Below are positions 1-6,622 of a DNA stretch of 12,363 nt, piece after piece. The stretch comes from an uncultured Coriobacteriaceae bacterium. GTDB lineage: Bacteria > Actinomycetota > Coriobacteriia > Coriobacteriales > Eggerthellaceae. The position numbers were made by a program, and so were the translations under genes. The stretch covers positions 1 to 12,363 of the forward strand of contig CAMORQ010000027.1 of the NCBI GenBank assembly GCA_946623915.1. The letters run 5' to 3'. Numbering within the stretch: the first letter of the stretch is position 1; every line of letters starts with the position of its first letter. The notes below the pieces were generated by a model. It searched no databases and was not told where the DNA came from. It worked only from the letters and a program-made list of their open reading frames with translations.

Positions 1-1
1 G

Positions 2-799
2 CCGACCCCGGATCCCGACCCGGTTGTCACGCCCGACCCCGAGCCTGAGTCCGTGGACGTGTCCATCAAGAAGACCGACGTCGCAGGCGCGGAGCTGCCC
101 GGCGCGACCATCAAGATCGTCGCAGGCGAAACCGCCGACGGCACCGTGGTCGAGACCTGGGTTTCCGACGGTACAGCTCACGTGGTGTCCCTGAAGCCCG
201 GCGTGTACACCCTCGTGGAGGAAAGCGCCCCGAAGGGCTACCTGATCGCCGAATCGATCACGTTCACAGTTGCTGCGGATGGCACGGTGAAAGTGCGTCA
301 GGCCGACGGCACCTATGTGGACGCAGCGGATTCGTGCGTGGTCATGGTCGACGGTGTGGACGAAGAAGGCGACCCGAGCACCGATCCGAAGCCTGACCCC
401 GAACCCGAGAAGCATGAAACGGTGGACAATCCGTCCCCCGATCCGCAGACGCCAGAAGCTGGCAAGGAAGACGAGGTGAAGACTACGCCCACCACGCCTA
501 CTCCTTCGGGCAATTCCGACGACTCGGAAAAGGAGAAGACCACGTCATCCGACACGCCGTCTTCGTCTAGCTCCGACGATCCGAAACCCACCACACCTTC
601 GACGCCTGCTCGCACGGCCACGCCCACGACGCCTACTTCGAGCACGACCGGATCGACTACGGCTGCTAAAACGTCCGACGGTGCTCCGCTACAGGTTCTG
701 GTAGTGCTAATCGGTTGCGCTGGCGCTGCTGCGGCCATCGCAAGAAGCCGCTCGCGCAACGAAAAAACTGCGCAGGCCGGTAAGCACGCGCGCATGTAG
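2..799 (+). CDS. C-terminal part of a CnaB/SpaA-domain surface protein (5' partial)
   Basis: The frame is open to the left edge, so the true start lies outside the window; the GTG at 53 is inside a Pro/Asp-rich linker (PTPDPDPVVTPDPEPE) and is not a start. One prealbumin-like/CnaB domain follows (about 59-355). It begins with the Lys-containing strand VSIKKTD, has an E-box YTLVEESAPKGY (Glu codon 218-220) and ends in VVMVD (Asp codon 350-352). Such domains usually carry an intramolecular isopeptide bond; here Lys plus Asp would be the partners (inferred). Then come a PDP-type linker, a long Ser/Thr/Pro-rich stalk (about 480-660), a hydrophobic segment (PLQVLVVLIGCAGAAAAIA) and a basic tail (RSRSRNEK). 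This is the layout of a sortase-anchored pilin or adhesin, but the expected LPxTG is replaced by AAKTSDG (662-682). The stop is TAG. The ligand is unknown. Confidence 0.85.
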   Translation, partial: PTPDPDPVVTPDPEPESVDVSIKKTDVAGAELPGATIKIVAGETADGTVVETWVSDGTAHVVSLKPGVYTLVEESAPKGYLIAESITFTVAADGTVKVRQADGTYVDAADSCVVMVDGVDEEGDPSTDPKPDPEPEKHETVDNPSPDPQTPEAGKEDEVKTTPTTPTPSGNSDDSEKEKTTSSDTPSSSSSDDPKPTTPSTPARTATPTTPTSSTTGSTTAAKTSDGAPLQVLVVLIGCAGAAAAIARSRSRNEKTAQAGKHARM

Positions 800-801
800 T
801 G

Positions 802-874
802 CAATCTGCTGAATGGTTGGGGCACGGCCTAGGGTCGTGCCCCATAGAGGATGCCAGATTCGCATAGCAGATTG
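802..874. terminator. Nested hairpins after the surface-protein gene
   Basis: An 8-bp perfect stem GGGGCACG (819-826) / CGTGCCCC (836-843) with a 9-nt loop starts 20 nt after the stop codon. It is enclosed by a second perfect 9-bp inverted repeat, CAATCTGCT (802-810) / AGCAGATTG (866-874). There is no T-run after the inner stem, so it is not a textbook intrinsic terminator, but its place argues for transcript-end formation or stabilisation. Confidence 0.5.
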
Positions 875-1102
875 ACAGTACATCGAATAGGGCGCAACTG
901 CTTTGGCTGCGTCCCGTTGGGGGCTCTGTAGATAAGACCCAACGTGCACCTCTTGGCAGATTCTGTAGGTGAGGTTTCGATTATGCAGCACTAGTGGCCG
1001 GGGAGCCTATTGCATGGATTCGCAGCGTTCGTGGCAAAAAAACGTCCGCACCCCCATTTAAGCAGATTGTGCTGCATCGTATTGATTTGAAGTGGGGATT
1101 GG
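875..1102. other. Non-coding stretch with one hairpin
   Basis: No convincing gene is visible. A 7-bp perfect inverted repeat CGTTGGG (915-921) / CCCAACG (938-944) with a 16-nt loop is present. AGCAGATTG recurs at 1061-1069, a third copy of the arm seen at 866-874 and, inverted, at 802-810. The only ORF (GTG at 994) runs through the downstream terminator and into the convergent transporter gene and has no family features. Confidence 0.4.
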
Positions 1103-1163
1103 AGAAAACCACTCGGAGCGGTGGGAGCGGACGTGACAGGTTCTGGAGACCCGTCACGTCCGC
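1103..1163 (-). terminator. Terminator of the transporter/methyltransferase operon
   Basis: Read on the minus strand, an 11-bp perfect stem GCGGACGTGAC (1163-1153) / GTCACGTCCGC (1137-1127) starts 7 nt after the stop codon of the second transporter. A smaller stem, CCAC/GTGG (1124-1121 and 1112-1109), follows and is directly succeeded by TTTTCT. The tandem arrangement ending in a short T-run fits an intrinsic terminator. Confidence 0.65.
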
Positions 1164-1170
1164 GTTGGTG

Positions 1171-2661
1171 TTACGCAGCGTCGGTGGAGCCGCGAGAATC
1201 GATTTCGGCCTGGTAGGCCTTTACCTTTTCAGGCGATAGACGGAATCCGATCGCCAGAATAAGCGCCGCCACGATCAAAATAATCGCGGGGATGGTCATG
1301 AATCCGTTGCAGATGCCGGCCTGAAGCGGCGCAGTCGCGTCGCCGGCTTCCATACCGGAAACAAAGCCAGCGGCTGCAAGGATGGCGGGAATAGCAACAC
1401 CGCGCACCACGAATCCGATCTTCAGTGGGAACAGCTGCAGGCCGGAAATCCAACCAGCGGCGTTCTTGCCGGTTTTCCACTGCGCGTACACGACCGTGTC
1501 GGCATAAAGGGCCGGAGTCACTGCATAGACCACGCCGTAGCCGAACTGCGCGATGGACATGAGGACGATAACCGCCCACGAGTTGTACATGACCGCACGT
1601 GCGGCGAACATAAACGCCGCCATGGCGAGGAACATGATGACCGTGTTGTTCTTGCCCGACCTGAACAGCTTCGAGAAGTGCGGCGCGAAGTAGGATCCCA
1701 CCACGCACAGCACGTTCGAAATGAAGATGTAGGTAGCCAAAAGCTCGGGTTGGAAGGTGACGTAGGTGAAGTAGTACACCGCGATGCCTGCGCAGGTGAA
1801 GTTGAACACCCACTTGGCGATGTCGGAGAGCATCAACGCGATCAGCGGCGGGTTGGTGAACAGAGCGCGCATCAGGTCCATGAAGGTCGTGCGGCCTTCG
1901 TCTGCCTGCTTGTTCTGCTTGTAGTTGGCGAGCTCTTCTTTGGTATATTCCTTGTCATAGCCTTTGAACATGCGGAAGTGCGCGTAGTAGAGCAGGGCCA
2001 TGATCGAACCCATGATGAACGCGCAGAGCACGTACTGGTTGTTTTCTCCGAGCAGCGCAGCTCCAGCCATGGCAATGGGGGGAACAAGGTAGCTGAACAC
2101 GATCTTCGAAGCGTTTGCGTACATACTGCGTGTGGACGCCAGATGCGCGCGGTCTTCGGGCGTTTTGCCTGCGACCGAAATCATGGTTACATTCGCCACG
2201 TAGGGGAAGTCCCAGGCGGCATGCGACGTAACGTTGAAAAAGATGATCAAGGCAGCGGCAATAATCGTGTTTTCGGACATGCGCGTGAATTCCAGGCAGT
2301 ACAGAATGGGCACCACCCAGGGCAGCACGAGCAGCCACGAACGGTAGCGGCCCCACTTCATGGGTTTGAGCGAATTGATGAAGCCGCCGTACATCCAGCC
2401 AAGTACGGCGTCCACGCCCGATCCGATGGCCGCAACCAAGGCGGCAGTCGCGGGGTCGAACAGGGCCATGTTGGTTAGGAAGAATACGAAGTAGTAGGTT
2501 TCCACGTTGGACATGAGCGTGAATCCGAAGTCGCCCACACCGTAGAACCATCGCAGCGCTTTTGAAAGTGGCTTACCCGTTGTTTCGGATGCAGCTGTGG
2601 TTTTTTCGGTGCCGACGTCCTCCGCAGCGTCTTGCAACGCGGTTTTGGTTTCATCAGACAT
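1171..2661 (-). CDS. GPH-family (MelB-like) MFS cation symporter, paralogue 1
   Basis: A 496-residue polytopic membrane protein of the glycoside-pentoside-hexuronide:cation symporter family, expected to have 12 TM helices. Family marks are YGVGDFGFTLM (about 40-50), VDAVLGW followed by KWGRYRSWLL (about 83-111, compare WGKFKPW in MelB), WDFPYVANVTM (150-160) and STR (176-178). By alignment from memory with MelB, Asp19, Asp59, Asp124 and Arg149 correspond to D44, D84, D151 and R178. The Asp55 position is Gly and the sugar-stacking Trp128 position is Val, so the substrate is probably not a simple sugar. I start at the second ATG (2661): AAGGAG lies 7 nt upstream of it but only 1 nt from the ATG at 2667, and the paralogue also begins MSDETK. 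It is last in an operon with the methyltransferase-like gene and paralogue 2. Confidence 0.88.
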   Translation of the reverse strand: MSDETKTALQDAAEDVGTEKTTAASETTGKPLSKALRWFYGVGDFGFTLMSNVETYYFVFFLTNMALFDPATAALVAAIGSGVDAVLGWMYGGFINSLKPMKWGRYRSWLLVLPWVVPILYCLEFTRMSENTIIAAALIIFFNVTSHAAWDFPYVANVTMISVAGKTPEDRAHLASTRSMYANASKIVFSYLVPPIAMAGAALLGENNQYVLCAFIMGSIMALLYYAHFRMFKGYDKEYTKEELANYKQNKQADEGRTTFMDLMRALFTNPPLIALMLSDIAKWVFNFTCAGIAVYYFTYVTFQPELLATYIFISNVLCVVGSYFAPHFSKLFRSGKNNTVIMFLAMAAFMFAARAVMYNSWAVIVLMSIAQFGYGVVYAVTPALYADTVVYAQWKTGKNAAGWISGLQLFPLKIGFVVRGVAIPAILAAAGFVSGMEAGDATAPLQAGICNGFMTIPAIILIVAALILAIGFRLSPEKVKAYQAEIDSRGSTDAA

Positions 2662-2668
2662 AAGCATG

Positions 2669-2674
2669 CTCCTT
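2669..2674 (-). promoter_or_regulatory. RBS that fixes the start of transporter paralogue 1
   Basis: AAGGAG on the minus strand, 7 nt before the ATG at 2661. The alternative ATG at 2667 is too close to be used. Confidence 0.75.
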
Positions 2675-2686
2675 GTTAATGCAGCA

Positions 2687-2719
2687 AGGCCGATTCCTTA
2701 AGGGGTGAGGAATCGGCCT
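2687..2719 (-). repeat. 12-bp perfect intercistronic hairpin
   Basis: AGGCCGATTCCT (2687-2698) and AGGAATCGGCCT (2708-2719) form a 12-bp perfect stem with a 9-nt loop. It lies between the methyltransferase-like gene and the second transporter, just before the transporter's RBS. No T-run follows on the minus strand, so partial termination, RNA processing or 3'-end protection are all possible. Confidence 0.7.
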
Positions 2720-2785
2720 GGCGTGTGCCGTCGTGCTTGCCGACAGCAGGTGTTTATGTGCAGCGATCGTGTGATCAGCTTGGAC

Positions 2786-3850
2786 CTAGGCGGCGTCTTC
2801 CTCCTGCTCAGCCAGCTTGGTGCGGCTGTAGCGATAGAGCTCTTCTGCTAGGTCGACTTCGCGCTCAGCGGCCTTTGGGTCGCGCAAGCGGCACGCATAG
2901 CGGCCGGTAACACCCAGCTCGTCCACATGCTGGCGGACGTCTGCTACGGCCTCTTCGTCGGACAGCGACGGGTCGACGATGTAGAGCGTGCACTGTGCCA
3001 GGTCGGGATATTCGTTGATCAGCGCAACCTTGTCGTTGGCGCTGTCCTGGCCCTCCCAGGCGTCCCAGCCCTCGTCGATGTAGTGCTGCAGCAACGTACC
3101 GATGTTGCCACAGGAGTGACGGCACGTGTACATGCCACGGCTATGGATGTGATCAGTGATCTTCTTGTAGTGCGGCGAGAGCAGTTCCTTGTACAGATCG
3201 GGGGCAAAGAAGGTGGACTTCTGCGTGCCCATGTCGTCGTGGAACAGAATCATGTCGGCACCGTAGACATCCTTGGCGATGTCGATCAGCTGCATGTGCC
3301 ATTCGTCCAGCTTGCTCCAGAACTCATCGAGCTCGTCCTGGTCGGTGAGCAGCGCGCAGAAGGCGTCTTCAAAGCCGATCAGGTCGGCCGTGCGCTCGAA
3401 CATGCCGTTGACGATAACGAAGTAAGTCAGACGGTCGGGGTCCAGGCGTCCGGCGTAGTTCTGCTCGAAGTCAGCCTGCCAGTCGATGGCGGTAAGGTCG
3501 GGGAACTCCAGTTCGCGCCAATCGCAGATGTCGTCGATGCGCTTAAAGCCAGGGGTGACCATAGCGGCGTTGGTCAGCTCGTCGTAGGTCCAGCTGATGC
3601 CGAACCAGTCCATGCCGCCGAACGTGCGGGCATGTGCGTCGGGCATGATCATGGGCTGTACCGCATTGTTGTCGTAGGTCTGGTTGGGGACCCACAGTGG
3701 CATCTGGTCTTTTTCCAGCATGCGGATCATGTTTTCCTTCGGCGTGATCGGCGTGTTCCACTTCGGAGTAACCGTATCGCCGGGGGCGTAGATGGCAGGC
3801 ACGCTGTTCTGCCCAACTACCTTCAGCTCTTCTGAATCGAACGTGAACAT
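2786..3850 (-). CDS. UroD-fold methyltransferase-like protein with intact HxC...C zinc motif
   Basis: A 354-residue soluble protein of the URO-D/MtaA/CmuA superfamily. The key stretch is RHSCGN with H245 and C247, followed by C320 in GRYAC. H-x-C with a third Cys about 70-80 residues on is the zinc site that activates the methyl-accepting thiol, or methyl transfer to or from a corrinoid, in MtaA/MtbA-type enzymes. FHDDMGTQKS (203-212) matches the acidic loop before it. The N-terminal arginine motif of true uroporphyrinogen decarboxylase (RQAGR region) is absent, so haem synthesis is unlikely. The start is well supported: AAAGGAG ends 5 nt before the ATG. It sits between two GPH transporter genes on the same strand, with gaps of 70 and 124 bp. 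Substrate and methyl acceptor are unknown; no corrinoid protein is encoded in the window. Confidence 0.8.
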   Translation of the reverse strand: MFTFDSEELKVVGQNSVPAIYAPGDTVTPKWNTPITPKENMIRMLEKDQMPLWVPNQTYDNNAVQPMIMPDAHARTFGGMDWFGISWTYDELTNAAMVTPGFKRIDDICDWRELEFPDLTAIDWQADFEQNYAGRLDPDRLTYFVIVNGMFERTADLIGFEDAFCALLTDQDELDEFWSKLDEWHMQLIDIAKDVYGADMILFHDDMGTQKSTFFAPDLYKELLSPHYKKITDHIHSRGMYTCRHSCGNIGTLLQHYIDEGWDAWEGQDSANDKVALINEYPDLAQCTLYIVDPSLSDEEAVADVRQHVDELGVTGRYACRLRDPKAAEREVDLAEELYRYSRTKLAEQEEDAA

Positions 3851-3875
3851 CGAGTCTCCTTTTCTCTTGGTAACT

Positions 3876-3902
3876 CCCGGCGGACGTTCCTTATCCGCCG
3901 GG
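3876..3902 (-). repeat. 9-bp perfect intercistronic hairpin
   Basis: CCCGGCGGA (3876-3884) / TCCGCCGGG (3894-3902), a GC-rich perfect stem with a 9-nt loop, fills much of the 70-bp gap between transporter paralogue 2 and the methyltransferase-like gene. No T-run follows on the minus strand. It may reduce or protect the transcript at this junction. Confidence 0.65.
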
Positions 3903-3920
3903 GTATGGATACAGCCGAAT

Positions 3921-5405
3921 TTATGCAGTCTCGGCGGCGTTGCGCGCGTCGATTTCGCGCTGGTACTGTTCGACTTTGTCCTTGGTGATGCGGAAGCCGA
4001 AGAACAGCAGGGCGGCGGAAACCAGCAGCAGGATGGCCGGGATGGTCATGAAGCCGTTGCAGATGCCTTCCTGCAGAGCCACGGAAGCGGCAGCAGGATC
4101 GATGTCAGCGGAGAAGCCAGCAGCAGCCAGCACAGCACCGATGACGATACCGCGAAGGAGCACGCCAATCTTCAGCGGCACGTTCTGCAGACCGGAGATC
4201 CAACCAGTGGCGTTCTTGCCCGTTTTCCACTCGGAGTAGACGATCGTGTCGGCGTAGAGGGCCGGCGTGCAAGCATAGGCGATGCCGTAGCCGAACTGGG
4301 CCAGGGCGCACAGCACGATAACAACCCACATGTTGGTGAACATGAAGCGGGCCGCGAACAACACGATGGCCATGAACACGAAGGTAAGGATCGTGGTCAT
4401 GCGGGTGGACAGTGCGTTAGAGATGAACTTGGCGATGTAGGAGCCGATAACGCAGGCGATGTTGGTGATCAGGATGTAGGTGGCCAGCATGCCGGCGTCC
4501 TGGGCAACGTAGGTGAAGTAGTAGATGGCGATGCCGCCGCAGACGAAGTTGAACGCCCACTTGGACAGGTCGGCCAGCATCAGGATAAGCAGCGGCGGGT
4601 TGGTGAACAGAGCCTTGACCAGGTCTAGGCCGCTCGTGCGGTCCTTGTCGGCTTCGGCCTTGGCCTTCTTCATGGCTTCGAGCTGCTCCTCGGTGGGCAT
4701 TTCCTCGTAGCCGTCGAACATCTTGAAGTGGCTGAAGTACAGAACGGCCATCACGCAGCCGAGCACGAACGCCACAGCGCCGTATTGGTTCGTTTCACCG
4801 ATCATGCCTGCGAAGAAGGCGGCCAGCGGCGGGGCGATGAAGCTGAAGATAATCTTGGAGAAGTTCGCCCAGGCAGCGCGCGTGGAAGCGAGCTGTGCGC
4901 GGTCTTCAGGTGTCTTGCCGGCTACGGCGATCATGGACACGTTGGCCACATAGGGCAGGTTCCAAGCAACGTGGCTGATGATGGCAGCGGCGGTAACCAC
5001 CACTGCGGCTATAGTCGGGTTCTCGCTCACCTTGATGAACTGGAATGCGAACAGGAACGGAACAATCCAGGGTGCGAGAACGAGCCAGGAACGGTAACGG
5101 CCCCACTTCTTGGGCTTGATGCTGTTCAGGATGGCGCCGTAAATCCAGGACAGGGCCGCGTCAACGAACGACATGATCGTCGCGATGGTGGTGGCCACGC
5201 CCGTGGAGAACTGCGCCAGGTTGGTCAGGAAGAAGTTGAAGTAGTAGGTTTCGACGTTGGTCATCAACGTAAAGCCGCAGTCACCCACACCGTAGAACGT
5301 CTTCAATGCACGGGAAAGCGGCTTGCCTTCTTTGGCAGGAGCTTCGGCGGTTTGTGGTGCCTTTGCTTCGTCGGATTGAACGGGATTCTTGGTTTCGTCG
5401 CTCAT
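3921..5405 (-). CDS. GPH-family (MelB-like) MFS cation symporter, paralogue 2
   Basis: A 494-residue membrane protein closely related to paralogue 1 along its whole length (shared MSDETK start, YGVGDxGFTLM, NVETYYF, KWGRYRSWL, AGKTPEDRA, STR, ATGWISGLQ-type segments). D42, D82 and R176 match MelB Asp19, Asp59 and Arg149 by my alignment from memory. The Asp124 position is N149 (WNLPYVAN), where paralogue 1 keeps Asp, and the Trp128 position is Val. The two carriers may therefore differ in coupling ion or in the charge of the substrate. The frame is open for another 49 codons upstream, but that part is unrelated to the family and runs through an inverted repeat. The ATG at 5405 is preceded by AAGGGGG at 6 nt and matches the paralogue. 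It is the first gene of a three-gene operon after a 362-bp regulatory gap. Confidence 0.88.
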   Translation of the reverse strand: MSDETKNPVQSDEAKAPQTAEAPAKEGKPLSRALKTFYGVGDCGFTLMTNVETYYFNFFLTNLAQFSTGVATTIATIMSFVDAALSWIYGAILNSIKPKKWGRYRSWLVLAPWIVPFLFAFQFIKVSENPTIAAVVVTAAAIISHVAWNLPYVANVSMIAVAGKTPEDRAQLASTRAAWANFSKIIFSFIAPPLAAFFAGMIGETNQYGAVAFVLGCVMAVLYFSHFKMFDGYEEMPTEEQLEAMKKAKAEADKDRTSGLDLVKALFTNPPLLILMLADLSKWAFNFVCGGIAIYYFTYVAQDAGMLATYILITNIACVIGSYIAKFISNALSTRMTTILTFVFMAIVLFAARFMFTNMWVVIVLCALAQFGYGIAYACTPALYADTIVYSEWKTGKNATGWISGLQNVPLKIGVLLRGIVIGAVLAAAGFSADIDPAAASVALQEGICNGFMTIPAILLLVSAALLFFGFRITKDKVEQYQREIDARNAAETA

Positions 5406-5411
5406 GTGTAT

Positions 5412-5418
5412 CCCCCTT
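5412..5418 (-). promoter_or_regulatory. RBS that fixes the start of transporter paralogue 2
   Basis: AAGGGGG on the minus strand, 6 nt upstream of the ATG at 5405. It rules against the longer reading from 5552. Confidence 0.7.
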
Positions 5419-5453
5419 CTCTCGAGTACGGCAACCGGCCATATACGCATGCC

Positions 5454-5510
5454 ATATGCAAGAGAAGGTGAACGAAAACCAAGCCTTGCCCCAAGGCTTC
5501 TCTTGCATAT
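5454..5510 (-). promoter_or_regulatory. 14/14-bp inverted repeat with inner terminator-like hairpin in the transporter leader
   Basis: ATATGCAAGAGAAG (5454-5467) and CTTCTCTTGCATAT (5497-5510) are a perfect inverted repeat 29 nt apart. In the minus-strand RNA an inner hairpin, AAGCCTT (5499-5493) with loop GGGGC and AAGGCTT (5487-5481), is followed by GGTTTTCG, which resembles an intrinsic terminator. It shares three bases with an arm of the outer repeat. The element lies about 50 nt upstream of the transporter start codon. Attenuation is inferred; a protein-binding dyad is the alternative. Confidence 0.5.
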
Positions 5511-5545
5511 CGAATGCAAATTTCTATGGCTGGCTGCAATGAGCC

Positions 5546-5571
5546 TTGACATGCACCGCGGAGCTTGTCAA
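5546..5571. promoter_or_regulatory. 26-bp palindrome, probable operator
   Basis: The site starts with TTGACA (5546-5551), ends with TGTCAA (5566-5571) and is centred on CCGCGG (5556-5561). All but two symmetric base pairs match (22 of 26 bases). The length and two-fold symmetry fit a homodimeric regulator site in the transporter operon's upstream region. The flanking pair GTAGAC (5575-5580) / GTCTAC (5610-5615) adds a further dyad. Confidence 0.5.
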
Positions 5572-5634
5572 TTTGTAGACTACTCGCTTTGGTAGAGGTA
5601 TACAATTACGTCTACGACAGTTATTAATGGCGGA

Positions 5635-5670
5635 AAATGTGCATTATGCACAGTAGGTTTGCGACCACAA
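5635..5670 (-). promoter_or_regulatory. Candidate promoter with 15-bp palindromic operator for the transporter operon
   Basis: TGTGCAT-T-ATGCACA (5638-5652) is a perfect 7-1-7 palindrome. On the minus strand it contains CATAAT (5648-5643), a good -10 element; a weak -35 TTGTGG (5670-5665) lies 16 bp upstream. GCATTATGCACAGTA (5641-5655) recurs with one mismatch in the regulator promoter at 8283-8297. AAATGTGCATWAT also occurs twice here, at 5635-5647 and 5727-5739. This start would give a leader of roughly 225 nt. Confidence 0.45.
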
Positions 5671-5694
5671 TGGTGGGTGTGGTAGGCGCAATAG

Positions 5695-5713
5695 TCAGAT
5701 ACTTATTATCTGA
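5695..5713. repeat. 7-5-7 perfect dyad
   Basis: TCAGATA (5695-5701) and TATCTGA (5707-5713) with a 5-nt spacer, 55 nt downstream of the acetyltransferase stop codon on the minus strand. No T-run follows, so it may be a weak transcript-end hairpin or another protein site. Confidence 0.4.
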
Positions 5714-5767
5714 ACGCGATAATTCTAAATGTGCATAATCGGCCACGATTCAGGTTGTCTGTTTTGG

Positions 5768-6559
5768 CTACCGCCAGCCCACGATTCCAAATTTTTCAGA
5801 AAGCACCTGGTCAATCGAGCTATCATCAGCAAGTTCGCGCGTAGTGACATCTCCGTTATTATGCTCGGTATAGGACGAATTGATAAGAGAGCGTGAACCG
5901 CATTCGGTACGGATATTGGCAAGGCGACGTGTCCGGAATGTCGACTCCGGCCACTGCGATTGGAAGTACGACAGTGCAAGAAAGTCGCTCTCTTCAGATG
6001 GTACTGTGCATATCCGCAGCACTACCGATTCCACTCCGTCGCTGTTTGTGTAGCGCACGTCCCACCAGTGTTCGCTATGAGCGCGTATGGTGAACGTTTG
6101 CCCATGTTCTGTGCGGGTGAATCCATCGGCGATAATCGGCGCGAATCCTGGCATTGGTCCGCCAAAACCCACATCTGCAACACGCAAAGTGTTGCTAAAA
6201 CGCACAATCGACACACGATGCGAAAGAATGGGATGCGGGTCGGGGCGCAAGAACACGCGTGCCATGCCGGGGTACACATCGAACCCCGCGGCTTTCAGGA
6301 GGGCGACGAACAAACCGTTCATTTCGAAGCAGTATCCGCCACGTTTGCGGGTGACTATTTTGTCGAATAGGTCAGGTATGGCAAGCGATGGTTCGAGGTG
6401 CTTTTCGTACACGTCCAGGTTTTCGAACGGAACCGTGCACTGATGCGCGTAGATAAGCTTGTCGAGGAAGTCGGGTGTTGGATCTTCCGCTTTGGAGATG
6501 CCAATGCGGTCTAGGTAGGCGTCAAGGTCGGGGAGAGGCAGATAGGCTCCGTCGTTCAT
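5768..6559 (-). CDS. nat: Arylamine N-acetyltransferase
   Basis: A 263-residue cytoplasmic enzyme of the NAT family, which moves acetyl from acetyl-CoA to aromatic amines, hydrazines or hydroxylamines through a cysteine acyl intermediate. The catalytic triad is complete: C77 in RKRGGYCFEMNGLF, H114 in SHRVSIV and D129 in VADVGFGG. The N-terminal PFENLD block is also typical. The length is slightly under the usual 270-280 residues, with a divergent C-terminal third. The ATG at 6559 has a modest RBS (AAAGGA 11 nt upstream, or AGG at 7 nt). It lies 63 bp after the PucR-like regulator on the same strand, so the two may be cotranscribed, and just before the transporter/methyltransferase operon. 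That suggests an aromatic or amine substrate for the locus, which is inference only. Confidence 0.92.
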   Translation of the reverse strand: MNDGAYLPLPDLDAYLDRIGISKAEDPTPDFLDKLIYAHQCTVPFENLDVYEKHLEPSLAIPDLFDKIVTRKRGGYCFEMNGLFVALLKAAGFDVYPGMARVFLRPDPHPILSHRVSIVRFSNTLRVADVGFGGPMPGFAPIIADGFTRTEHGQTFTIRAHSEHWWDVRYTNSDGVESVVLRICTVPSEESDFLALSYFQSQWPESTFRTRRLANIRTECGSRSLINSSYTEHNNGDVTTRELADDSSIDQVLSEKFGIVGWR

Positions 6560-6622
6560 GGCTGCACCTGTCCTTTCTCGAAGGGGTCACACAGAGTGTA
6601 GCAGACGGGTGCCGCCCGTTCG

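Noticed and set aside
994..1239. 81-codon plus-strand ORF
   Set aside because: It crosses the operon terminator and the 3' end of the convergent transporter gene, has no RBS and no family features.
2927..3835. 302-codon ORF opposite the first UroD-fold gene
   Set aside because: It is an antisense shadow caused by high-GC codon bias; the minus-strand protein carries clear family motifs.
5406..5552. 49-codon N-terminal extension of transporter paralogue 2
   Set aside because: It runs through the inverted repeat, is unlike the family, and the downstream ATG has a strong RBS and matches the paralogue's MSDETK start.
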